A stretch of DNA of 64,000 bases from Streptomyces sp. NBC_00249. GTDB lineage: Bacteria > Actinomycetota > Actinomycetes > Streptomycetales > Streptomycetaceae. Positions 35,097 through 43,045 of this stretch are shown one piece after another. Below the pieces are notes generated by a model. The model worked only from the letters and a program-made list of their open reading frames with translations, was not told the DNA's origin and did no database searches. The stretch is taken from the NCBI RefSeq assembly GCF_026342355.1, contig NZ_JAPEMV010000003.1, forward strand, positions 1 through 64,000, given 5' to 3'. How positions within the stretch are numbered: the stretch's first letter is position 1; each line of letters starts with the position of its first letter. The position numbers and the translations under genes were made by a program.

Positions 35097-37604
35097 TCAG
35101 CGGCGCTCGCGCGCCAGGACCACCTTCAGCCGGGGCGAGGCCAGGATGTCCCGCTCGCAGAACCGCGAGGTGACCCAGCGCTCCTGCGAGAACAGCCGCG
35201 TCTGGTCGGCGAAGAAGGGCGAGACCGGGTTCGAGGACTGGCCGTACGTCAGGACCGTACGCGCCACCGGGCAGCGGCTGCCGTCCCAGCCGACCGCCTG
35301 GATGTGGCTGGAACCGTGCGCGACCTCCGTGTATCCGCCGGCCGCGGCGTTCCAGGGCGCCTCGATCTTGTTCCAGACGCCGAGCGCCTCGGTGCCGCCG
35401 CCCACCGGCAGCCGCTCGCCGCCGCGCACCACGAACTGGTGCGCGCCCAGCGGGGCGTCCAGGGCGATCCCCGCCGCGCGCAGCTCGGCGACCGCGTCCG
35501 CGAGGGCCCGTCCGATGCCCGGGGCCGCCTGGTTCAGCGTACGGGGCGTGCCCACCGGATCGGCCGGTGAGAACGGCACCAGCCACAGGGACCCGGCCGG
35601 GGTGGACGCCGTCAGCTTCCGCCAGAACCGGTCGAACAGCAGCGCGCCCCGGCTGGTGGTGTCGGCGGTGCGGTCCCAGCGCGCCAGCACCGGGCAGGCC
35701 GCCGAGACGTCCACCGCCGCGCCGTCGCTGCCGGCCGCCGTACCGCCGGGCAGAGCGGCGCAGGCCTTCGCCGCGTCGGCGGCCGCCAGGTCACCGGCCG
35801 GGACCCGGTTCGCGTACTGCTGCCCCTGGAGGTCGGCCACCGTGAGCCGGCCCCGCGCGGCCATCGCCGACACGTCCTCCAGCGCCCCGCGCGTCCGCAC
35901 CGAACGCGGGGTGCCGACGGTGCCCCAGATCCGCTCGTAACCGGTCAGCGGCCGCTCCGCGTTGGCCAGCCAGGCGCTGTCGTTGGAGTTCTCGGCGTAC
36001 GGGGCGTCCCGCAGGGCCGGAGCCCGGCCCGGCCCGAACACCCCCGGCTGCACCGCGTCCGGGTCCGAGCCGGTCGCGCAGTCCGCGCGCGAACCGTCCA
36101 GCACCGCCAGCCCGGACGCCGGGTACGTCGCCCTGCCCAGCGGGGTGGAACAGCGGGCCGCGAGCTCGTCGGTGATCCGGGGGAGCACCTGGGACTGCGT
36201 GAAGAGGGTGCCGCCCGCCGAATCCGCGGCGACCGTGTTCACCCAGGGCAGCCCCTGCGTGCGCGCCAGGGCCTCCTGGATCCCGGCGACCGAGCGGGCC
36301 CTGCCCAGGGCGAGGGCGGAGTCGGAGCCGCGCAGGTTGAGGGCGTTCGGGTCGGCCAGCGCGTAGGCGGTGGCCGCCGTCCAGGGCAGGGGCAGCCCCG
36401 GGCCGAGGTTCGAGACGACCGGCCCGTACCGCGTCCACCACTGGCTGCGGGTGACGGCGGGCCCGCCGCCCGCCACCGGGACGCTGACCTTGCGTTCCGT
36501 CATCCTCTCCGGCTTGCCGTCGACCAGGTAGGCGGTGGGGTCGGCCGGGTCGAGGACGAGCTGGTGCAGGTTCAGCGGGGTGCCGGTGGCCACCGTGTGG
36601 CTCCAGGCCACCTTCTCGTTGAAGCCGATGTTGACGACGGCGGTGCCGAGCAGGGAGCCGCCCGAGACGTTCAGCTCGCCCGGGATGGTCTGCTGCGACT
36701 GCCAGAACCGGCGCCCGCCCTGCCAGGGGTAGTGCGGGTTGCCCAGGAGCAGCCCCCTGCCGCCCGCGGTCGTGGACCCGGCGAAGGCCACCGCGTTGGA
36801 GCCCATGTCGTAGCGGGCGGTGTCGAACAGCTGCCGTGCGGCCTCGGCGGCCGCGCCCGGATCGACGTCCTGTCCGGCCGGGCCGCCCGAGCCGTCCTGT
36901 CCGTCCGTGCCGTCCGTGCCGTCCGTGCCGTCCGGCCGGCCGACGGCCCGGGCGGGCGGCTGCGCCGCCGCGATCCCGTCGACGGCGCGCCCCTGACCCC
37001 CCAGGACCGACACCGCGAAGCCCCGCGCGGCCACGTCGGTGGCGGTGACCGGCCGCACCCAGGCGGCCCCCGCGCACGCCGGGTCGGTGATCCTGTTCTG
37101 GGCCAGCCAGGCGTTGTACCCGGCCGCCCAGCCCCGCATCAGCTCGCGCACGTCCTTGCTCGGACCGGCCGGGGCGGGCGTGGCGAGCAGCTTCTCCACC
37201 GTCCCGGAATCCCGTACGCCCTTGAAGTACAGGTCGCTGGAGAGGTTCTTCGCGGCCGAGGAGAGCGAGCCGTCGGGCGCCGCGTCCGGGCCGAACCAGC
37301 GCGAGCGCTCCCCGGAGACCGTCAGGAACCCGTCGGCCAGCACGCACACCTGGTCGGCGGCCTGGGCCCAGCCGGTGCCGAACCCCAGGTGCGCGTAGTC
37401 CCGCGCCAGGATGTGCGGGACGCCGTTCTCGGTGTACCGGATCACCGCCGACAGGCCGCCGCCGGACGGCGCGGAACCCGGATCACGGGCGGTGGCGGCC
37501 TCGGCCTGCGGTATCGCGGCCGTGGCGGCGAGCAGTGCGGCCCCGGTGAGCGCGACCCGGCGCAGCAGCGGGCGGGTGCGGCGGCGGCCATCGGACGATC
37601 GCAA
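35097..37604 (-). CDS. Secreted penicillin acylase / AHL-acylase family protein
   Basis: The product of about 835 residues is an Ntn-hydrolase precursor. From TTG 37604, five bases after GGGAGG, it begins with a basic and hydrophobic secretion signal (RRVALTGAALLAATAAIPQAEA). The alpha part has YTENGVPHILARDYAHLGFGTGWAQAADQ. A spacer with Asp-Gly-Thr repeats precedes YDMGSNAVAFAGS at about residue 270, where the Ser after Gly is the nucleophile exposed by self-cleavage. GRGLLLGNPHYPW and IGFNEKVAWSHTV follow. Relatives cleave penicillins, aculeacin or acyl-homoserine lactones. An in-frame GTG at 37676 would give a longer, less likely start. Confidence 0.88.
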   Translation of the reverse strand: MRSSDGRRRTRPLLRRVALTGAALLAATAAIPQAEAATARDPGSAPSGGGLSAVIRYTENGVPHILARDYAHLGFGTGWAQAADQVCVLADGFLTVSGERSRWFGPDAAPDGSLSSAAKNLSSDLYFKGVRDSGTVEKLLATPAPAGPSKDVRELMRGWAAGYNAWLAQNRITDPACAGAAWVRPVTATDVAARGFAVSVLGGQGRAVDGIAAAQPPARAVGRPDGTDGTDGTDGQDGSGGPAGQDVDPGAAAEAARQLFDTARYDMGSNAVAFAGSTTAGGRGLLLGNPHYPWQGGRRFWQSQQTIPGELNVSGGSLLGTAVVNIGFNEKVAWSHTVATGTPLNLHQLVLDPADPTAYLVDGKPERMTERKVSVPVAGGGPAVTRSQWWTRYGPVVSNLGPGLPLPWTAATAYALADPNALNLRGSDSALALGRARSVAGIQEALARTQGLPWVNTVAADSAGGTLFTQSQVLPRITDELAARCSTPLGRATYPASGLAVLDGSRADCATGSDPDAVQPGVFGPGRAPALRDAPYAENSNDSAWLANAERPLTGYERIWGTVGTPRSVRTRGALEDVSAMAARGRLTVADLQGQQYANRVPAGDLAAADAAKACAALPGGTAAGSDGAAVDVSAACPVLARWDRTADTTSRGALLFDRFWRKLTASTPAGSLWLVPFSPADPVGTPRTLNQAAPGIGRALADAVAELRAAGIALDAPLGAHQFVVRGGERLPVGGGTEALGVWNKIEAPWNAAAGGYTEVAHGSSHIQAVGWDGSRCPVARTVLTYGQSSNPVSPFFADQTRLFSQERWVTSRFCERDILASPRLKVVLARERR

Positions 37605-37774
37605 CGTACCTCCCAAGTGGCCTGCCCGGCAGGCCTGTTCGGCCCCACGGCAGGCTGCGTTCGCGTGTCCCCACACTCACGCAGGCGGCCGACGCCCTGT
37701 CAACATGCCGTCGGGCATCCACCGCCCGCGCGCCGATATTGACCTTGGACACCGGGCGGGGCGAGGATCGCGCC

Positions 37775-39274
37775 ATGACGGCAGTGCGGGACAACACGGT
37801 CGACGGACTCCTGCGGGACAGCGCACGGCGGGTGCCCGACCGGGTCGCCGTCCGCTACCGCGAGCGGACCTGGACGTACGCGGAACTCGACCGGGCAGTG
37901 ACCACCGGCGCCGCCGTCCTGCGCGAGCGGTACGGACTGTCGCCCGGCGACCGGGTCGCGGCCTTCGCCCACAACTCCGACGCCTACCTCATCGCCTTCC
38001 TCGCCTGCGCCCGCGCCGGGCTCACCCACGTCCCCGTCAACCAGAACCTCACCGGCGAGGACCTCGCGCACATCCTCGGCGACTGCGCGAGCGCCCTCGT
38101 CCTCGCGGACCCCGACCTGACGGACAGGATCCCCGGGGGGCGGGCCGTACGGGCGCTGCGCGACGCGCCGGGATCCTTCCTGGCGGAGCTGGCCGAACCC
38201 CTGCCCTTCGAGGCCGCCGCGGACCCGGGCGCGCTGGTGCAGCTGCTGTACACCTCCGGCACCACGGCCCTGCCCAAGGGCGCGATGATGACCCACCGGG
38301 CCCTCACCCACGAGTACGAGAGCGCGATCGCCGCCCTCGACCTGGCCGAGGAGGACCGGCCCGTCCACTCCCTGCCGCTCTACCACTCGGCGCAGACGCA
38401 CGTCTTCCTCCTGCCCTACCTGGCGGTCGGCGCGCGCAACACCATCCTCGACGCCCCCGTCGCCGAAGAGGTCTTCGACCTGGTGGAGGCGGGCGAGGCC
38501 GACAGCCTGTTCGCGCCGCCCACGGTGTGGATCGCGCTGGCCAACCACCCGCAGTTCCCGGACCGGGACCTGCGCGCCCTGCGCAAGGCCTACTACGGGG
38601 CCTCGATCATGCCGGTCCCGGTGCTGGAACGGCTCCGCTCCCGGCTGCCCGGCCTCGGCTTCTACAACTGCTTCGGGCAGAGCGAGATCGGCCCGCTGGC
38701 CACCGTGCTCGGACCGGGGGAGCACGAGGGGCGGATGGACTCCTGCGGGCGGCCGGTGCGCCACGTCGAGGCCAAGGTCGTCGACGAGGACGGCGCGGAC
38801 GTGCCGGACGGCACGGCGGGGGAGGTGGTCTACCGCTCACCGCAGCTGTGCCTGGGCTACTGGAACGACGCCGAGGCGACGAAGAAGGCCTTCCGGGACG
38901 GCTGGTTCCGCTCCGGGGACCTCGCTGTGCGGGACACCGACGGGTACTTCACCGTCGTCGACCGGGTGAAGGACGTCATCAACTCGGGCGGGGTCCTCGT
39001 CGCCTCCCGGCAGGTCGAGGACGTGCTGTACACCCACCCCGGGGTGGCGGAGGCGGCCGTCGTCGGACTCCCCGACGAGCGGTGGATCGAGGCCGTCACG
39101 GCGGTGGTGGTCCCGCGCGGGGAGGTGACCGAGGCGGAGCTGATGGAGTACGCCCGGGAGAAGCTGGCCCATTTCAAGGCCCCGAAACGGGTCCTGTTCG
39201 TGGCCACCCTGCCCCGCAACGCCAGCGGCAAGATCCTCAAGCGCGAACTCCGCGCCCGCTTCGCCGAAGGCTGA
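37775..39274 (+). CDS. Acyl-CoA synthetase / AMP-dependent ligase
   Basis: The 499-residue adenylate-forming enzyme has the P-loop YTSGTTALPKGAMMTH, the FYNCFGQSEIGPLATVL motif, RSGDLAVRDTDGYFTVVDRVKDVINSGGVLVASRQVED and the C-terminal lysine in NASGKILKREL. This is the family of medium/long-chain fatty acyl-CoA synthetases (FadD). ATG 37775 is used; the 170 bases upstream, shared with the divergent acylase gene, hold no copy of the CTGA-N7-TCAG repeat. Confidence 0.92.
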   Translation: MTAVRDNTVDGLLRDSARRVPDRVAVRYRERTWTYAELDRAVTTGAAVLRERYGLSPGDRVAAFAHNSDAYLIAFLACARAGLTHVPVNQNLTGEDLAHILGDCASALVLADPDLTDRIPGGRAVRALRDAPGSFLAELAEPLPFEAAADPGALVQLLYTSGTTALPKGAMMTHRALTHEYESAIAALDLAEEDRPVHSLPLYHSAQTHVFLLPYLAVGARNTILDAPVAEEVFDLVEAGEADSLFAPPTVWIALANHPQFPDRDLRALRKAYYGASIMPVPVLERLRSRLPGLGFYNCFGQSEIGPLATVLGPGEHEGRMDSCGRPVRHVEAKVVDEDGADVPDGTAGEVVYRSPQLCLGYWNDAEATKKAFRDGWFRSGDLAVRDTDGYFTVVDRVKDVINSGGVLVASRQVEDVLYTHPGVAEAAVVGLPDERWIEAVTAVVVPRGEVTEAELMEYAREKLAHFKAPKRVLFVATLPRNASGKILKRELRARFAEG

Positions 39275-39335
39275 GCGGGCGCGGGCTCAATCCCCTGTGT
39301 GGCAACGGAGTTACCGGTACCGCGCGGTGATCTGG

Positions 39336-40223
39336 TCACCCGGCCGGGGGCTGTGGCCGGCCCGGTCCCGGATCACGGGACGGGGGTTCGGGGCCGCTGT
39401 CGTCGGCGGGCAGGAGTCCGGTTTCGCGCAGGCGCCGCAGGACGAGGTGCTCGTGGAGCAGGCGCCCCACCAGCGCTCCGCCGTAGACCACGAACCCGAC
39501 GCCGACCAGCCAGGACTGGACGACCAGCAGGGTCCCGAAGGGGCCGTACGTGACGGCGTTCGAGGCGATCAGCGGGGAGAACACCAGCTGCGAGAACACC
39601 CGCAGGCCGAGCAGGCCCAGGCTGGTGGCCACCGCGCCGGGCAGGAGGGCGCGCCAGCGGACCCGGCCGCCGAGCAGTAGCCGGCCCGAGGTCCAGAAGA
39701 ACAGGCAGGTGCCGGCGATGTCGCCCGCGGTGCCGAGGATCGTGCCCGGGGCGTCGTCGGAGGGGGCGGGGATCTCGACCAGCAGCGCGAGGTAGCAGAC
39801 CAGCATGGCCAGCCACACCACGTGCCGCCACATGGTGTGCCAGCGGGCGGTCGGCAGGTCCCACACCTTCTCGTAGCCGGTCTGCACGGCGGAGCCGAAG
39901 GTCAGGCCGAAGACCGCGAGGGCCGCCAGCCCGAAGGCGGTGGTCCGCTCCAGCGCCAGGTCCGCCGCGCTGAACAGCATCTCGACCCGCGCCCGGGAGG
40001 ATTCCGTCACCCCGAGGGCCTGCCCCAGCCAGCGGCCGAAGCCCGAACCGCTGCCCGGCGCGGCCGCCGCCACGACCACCAGCAGCGGCACCAGGGTCAG
40101 GAAGCCGAGGGCGGCGAAGCCCATCGCCCGGTGCATCAGCTCGATCTCCCGGCCACGGCTCCAGGCCAGCCCGGCGGGGGAGCCCTGGAGCCGGTCGTAG
40201 AGCCGCCGGAGGAACGAGGTCAC
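39336..40223 (-). CDS. YihY/BrkB-family inner membrane protein
   Basis: The 295-residue protein has six hydrophobic segments and the family features AMGFAALGFLTLVPLLVVVAA, GLTFGSAVQTGYEKVWDL and VTYGPFGTLLVVQSWLVGVGFVVYGGALVGRLL. The C-terminus is a Pro/Gly-rich cytoplasmic tail. The family was once annotated as ribonuclease BN, but that assignment is wrong; its function is unknown. It is convergent with the acyl-CoA synthetase gene and divergent from nothing close by, since the next gene upstream runs in the same direction. Confidence 0.88.
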   Translation of the reverse strand: MTSFLRRLYDRLQGSPAGLAWSRGREIELMHRAMGFAALGFLTLVPLLVVVAAAAPGSGSGFGRWLGQALGVTESSRARVEMLFSAADLALERTTAFGLAALAVFGLTFGSAVQTGYEKVWDLPTARWHTMWRHVVWLAMLVCYLALLVEIPAPSDDAPGTILGTAGDIAGTCLFFWTSGRLLLGGRVRWRALLPGAVATSLGLLGLRVFSQLVFSPLIASNAVTYGPFGTLLVVQSWLVGVGFVVYGGALVGRLLHEHLVLRRLRETGLLPADDSGPEPPSRDPGPGRPQPPAG

Positions 40224-40297
40224 GCCTCATGGACTACCCGGACGGGCCGACGGACTCCCGGAGGCAGGCCCGAAGTGAGCCCGAAGGGGTGGTTCCA

Positions 40298-40357
40298 CCC
40301 TCCCGCCGGCCCTCCCGCCGGCCCTCCCGCCGGCCCTCCCGCCGGCCCTCCCGCCCG
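40298..40357. repeat. 12-bp tandem repeat CCCTCCCGCCGG
   Basis: Four perfect units of CCCTCCCGCCGG (40298-40345) are followed by a degenerate unit and then CCCTCCCGC. The array lies in the 190-base gap between the PaaK-like gene stop and the YihY start. It does not encode a protein in either adjacent gene. Confidence 0.9.
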
Positions 40358-40412
40358 GCCCTCCCGCGCTGCCCCGCCCGGGGGCGCCGCCGTTCCCTCC
40401 CGCCTGCCCGTC

Positions 40413-41714
40413 CTACCCGGGCTCGCGGAGGTCCCGTACCCGCTTGATCTTGCCCAGCGAGCGCTCCAGGGTCTCCGGTTCCACCACCTCCACCCCCACC
40501 GACACCCCGACGGACTCCTTGACGGCCCGCGCCAGCTCGGCGGCCGCCTCCCGGCGCCGGCCGGCATCGGCCTCCCGGCGCGCTTCCACCCGTACGGTGA
40601 GGGCGTCCATCCGGCCCTCCCGGGTGAGCCGCAGCTGGAAGTGCGGGGCGAGGCCGTCGGTGCGCAGGAGGATCTCCTCGATCTGCGTCGGGTAGAGGTT
40701 CACCCCCCGCAGGATGATCATGTCGTCGGTGCGCCCGGTGACCTTCTCCATCCGGCGGAAGGCCGGCCGGGCGGTCCCCGGCAGCAGCCGGGTCAGGTCC
40801 CGGGTGCGGTAGCGCACGAGCGGCATGGCCTCCTTGGTGAGGGAGGTGAAGACCAGCTCCCCCGGTTCGCCGTCCGGCAGCACCGCGCCGGTCAGCGGAT
40901 CGATCACCTCGGGGTAGAAGTGGTCCTCCCAGATGTGCAGGCCGTCCTTGTGGGAGGCGAACTCCTGCGCCACACCGGGGCCGATGACCTCGGACAGGCC
41001 GTATATGTCCACGGCGTCGATGCCGAGGCGCTCCTCGATCTCCCGGCGCATCTCCTCGGTCCACGGTTCCGCGCCGAAGATTCCGGTCCGCAGGGAGGTG
41101 GAGCGCGGGTCGATGCCCTGACGCTCCATCTCGTCGAGCAGGGTGAGCATGTAGGACGGCGTCACCATGATCACTTCCGGCCGGAAGTCCTGGATCAGCC
41201 TGACCTGGCGGTCGGTCATGCCCCCGGAGGCGGGTACGACCGTACAGCCGAGCCGTTCTGCGCCGTAGTGGGCGCCGAGGCCGCCGGTGAACAGGCCGTA
41301 CCCGTAGGCGATGTGCACGATCTGGCCGGGCCGCCCGCCCGCCGCGCGGATCGACCGGGCGACGACATCGGCCCAGGTGGAGAGGTCGCCCTCGGTGTAG
41401 CCGACCACCGTCGGCCGGCCGGTGGTGCCGCTGGAGGCGTGCACGCGGCGCACCTCGGAGCGGGGGACGGCGAACATCCCGAAGGGGTACTCCTCGCGCA
41501 GGTCCGCCTTGGTGGTGAAGGGGAAGAGGGAGAGGTCGGCCAGGGAGCGGCAGTCGTCCGGGTGCAGCCCGGCCTTGTCGAAGGCCCGCCGGTAGAAGGG
41601 CACGTGCTCGTAGACCCGGTGCAGGGTGGCCCGCAGCCGCTTCAGCTGGAGGGCCGCCAGCTCGTCCGCGCTCAGCCGCTCGCCCTCGTCCTGTACATCC
41701 GCGTACGCCCTCAT
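40413..41714 (-). CDS. Phenylacetate-CoA ligase-like enzyme (PaaK family)
   Basis: The 433-residue adenylate-forming ligase has family-specific features: LRATLHRVYEHVPFYRRAFDKAGLHPDD at the N-terminus, VHASSGTTGRPTVVGYT as the P-loop, HIAYGYGLFTGGLGAHYGAERLGCTVVPASGG, and TDDMIILRGVNLYPTQIEEIL. It converts phenylacetate or a related aryl acid to its CoA ester with ATP. The ring-oxygenase genes (paaABCDE) are absent from the window, so the substrate is uncertain. A palindrome upstream may be a TetR-type operator. Confidence 0.9.
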   Translation of the reverse strand: MRAYADVQDEGERLSADELAALQLKRLRATLHRVYEHVPFYRRAFDKAGLHPDDCRSLADLSLFPFTTKADLREEYPFGMFAVPRSEVRRVHASSGTTGRPTVVGYTEGDLSTWADVVARSIRAAGGRPGQIVHIAYGYGLFTGGLGAHYGAERLGCTVVPASGGMTDRQVRLIQDFRPEVIMVTPSYMLTLLDEMERQGIDPRSTSLRTGIFGAEPWTEEMRREIEERLGIDAVDIYGLSEVIGPGVAQEFASHKDGLHIWEDHFYPEVIDPLTGAVLPDGEPGELVFTSLTKEAMPLVRYRTRDLTRLLPGTARPAFRRMEKVTGRTDDMIILRGVNLYPTQIEEILLRTDGLAPHFQLRLTREGRMDALTVRVEARREADAGRRREAAAELARAVKESVGVSVGVEVVEPETLERSLGKIKRVRDLREPG

Positions 41715-41745
41715 GTCGTCACCCCATCACCGGAAACCCTCGCCA

Positions 41746-41763
41746 ACCGAACGTTCATTCGGT
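41746..41763. promoter_or_regulatory. Palindromic operator upstream of the PaaK-like gene
   Basis: ACCGAA-CGTTCA-TTCGGT has perfect six-base arms 32 bases upstream of the ligase start on the minus strand. This length and symmetry suit a TetR-family repressor. No regulator gene is adjacent. Confidence 0.55.
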
Positions 41764-41794
41764 AGATTGCCGGACCCCGCCCGGTAAATCAATG

Positions 41795-41806
41795 ACTCGA
41801 ACGAGT
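41795..41806. promoter_or_regulatory. Inverted repeat ACTCG-aa-CGAGT before the hydrolase gene
   Basis: The arms ACTCG and CGAGT flank two bases. The repeat lies 14 bases before the ATG at 41821 and could be an operator or part of the leader. Confidence 0.4.
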
Positions 41807-41820
41807 GATCGTCTGTTCTG

Positions 41821-42678
41821 ATGGCGCCCATGCCTGCCTTCACCACCTATGACGGAACCGCACTCGCCTACCACCTCGAGGGGGAGGGCGAACCCCTCCT
41901 CTGCCTCCCCGGCGGCGCCATGCGGTCCTCGGCCTACCTGGGCGACCTCGGCGGCCTGTCCGCCGGGCGCCGGCTGGTCCTCCTCGACCCGCGCGGCACC
42001 GGCGGCTCGGCGGTCCCGGCGGACGAGTCCACGTACCGGGTCGACCACCAGGTCGCCGACGTCGAGGCGCTCCGCGTCCACCTGGGCCTGGAGCGCGTGG
42101 ACCTCCTCGCCCACTCCGCCGGGGCCAACCTCGCCATGCTGTACGCGGCCGCGCACCCCCGGCGGGTCCGCCGGACGGCGCTGATCACCCCCACCGCCCG
42201 GGCCGTGGACCTCCCCGTCACCGCCGAACAGAAGCTGGAGGCCTGCCGGCTGCGGGCGGGAACCGAGCTGTACGACCGGGCCGTCGAGGCCTTCGCGCAG
42301 ATCCTCGCCGGGGCCGACACCGACGAGCTCTGGGACCTGGCCGCCCCCCTCTTCTACGGCGACTGGAACGAGGCCGCGCGGGCCGACTACGCGGCGGGCG
42401 CGCACCAGCAGAACGCGAAGGCGGCGGCGGCCTTCGCCGGTCCGGGCGCCTTCGATCCGCCCGCCACCCGCGCCGCCCTGCGGCAGGTCCACGGCGAGGT
42501 GCTCGTCCTCGCGGGCGCCCTGGACAACAACCCGCCGCCCGCCCTGGCGGGCCGGATCGCGGAGCTCTTCCCGAACGGCACGACCGACGTCCAGCCGGGC
42601 GCCGCGCACTTCCCCTGGCTGGACGACCCCGCCCGGTTCGCGGCCCGCGTCGAACGCTTCCTCGCCACCGGCGCCTGA
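41821..42678 (+). CDS. Alpha/beta-fold hydrolase
   Basis: The 285-residue hydrolase has the fold motifs PLLCLPGGAMRSSAYLGDL (oxyanion region), VLLDPRGTGGSAVP, the nucleophile elbow DLLAHSAGANLAMLYAA with Ser in H-S-A-G (a variant of G-x-S-x-G), and a C-terminal acid/histidine region ending AAHFPWLDDP. Related enzymes are proline iminopeptidases, epoxide hydrolases and haloperoxidases; the substrate is unknown. ATG 41821 and ATG 41830 are both possible starts, and no Shine-Dalgarno is seen. Confidence 0.85.
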   Translation: MAPMPAFTTYDGTALAYHLEGEGEPLLCLPGGAMRSSAYLGDLGGLSAGRRLVLLDPRGTGGSAVPADESTYRVDHQVADVEALRVHLGLERVDLLAHSAGANLAMLYAAAHPRRVRRTALITPTARAVDLPVTAEQKLEACRLRAGTELYDRAVEAFAQILAGADTDELWDLAAPLFYGDWNEAARADYAAGAHQQNAKAAAAFAGPGAFDPPATRAALRQVHGEVLVLAGALDNNPPPALAGRIAELFPNGTTDVQPGAAHFPWLDDPARFAARVERFLATGA

Positions 42679-42759
42679 GCGGCGGCCTCCCCGCCGGGGG
42701 CGTACGGTCGTACCAGGACCCCCAGGCCCTGTCGTCGGTTGCGAAGGGAGGCGGCGGCG

Positions 42760-42975
42760 ATGTCCGTCATCGACCCGGCGGTATCGGTACGGCTCAGCGC
42801 GGCAGGCGCGCGCCGCCTCGCCGGGATGCTGGCCGAGGCCGCCCACCTCCTGGAGGACGCGGGACCGCAGCGGCTCACCGACGAGCAGGCCGGCGTACTG
42901 GGCCAGGGCGCGGACCGCCCCGAACTGGCGGGCTGGGCCCGCGGCCTCGCGGCCGAGCTCCGCGCCCAACTCTGA
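42760..42975 (+). CDS. Small hypothetical protein, 71 residues
   Basis: MSVIDPAVSVRLSAAGARRL begins at ATG 42760, eight bases after AAGGGAGG, a good ribosome-binding site. The product is alanine-rich and predicted helical, with the pattern LAEAAHLLEDAG and LAGWARGLAAELRAQL. No family is recognised. The good Shine-Dalgarno and the terminator after it support a real gene. Confidence 0.7.
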   Translation: MSVIDPAVSVRLSAAGARRLAGMLAEAAHLLEDAGPQRLTDEQAGVLGQGADRPELAGWARGLAAELRAQL

Positions 42976-42995
42976 CCGGCGCACGGGCGGCCCTT

Positions 42996-43017
42996 CGGTG
43001 CGGGGCGCCCCGCACCG
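42996..43017. terminator. Palindromic hairpin between convergent genes
   Basis: CGGTGCGGGGC is followed directly by its exact reverse complement, giving a 22-base perfect palindrome. It lies between the small hypothetical gene and the end of the minus-strand acyl-CoA synthetase, where it can terminate both. Confidence 0.7.
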
Positions 43018-43045
43018 GTGAGCCGCCCGCCCGCCGCCGGCCGTG

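Noticed and set aside
40298..40357. Possible CRISPR array
   Set aside because: The 12-base units are directly adjacent without spacers and there are no cas genes nearby.
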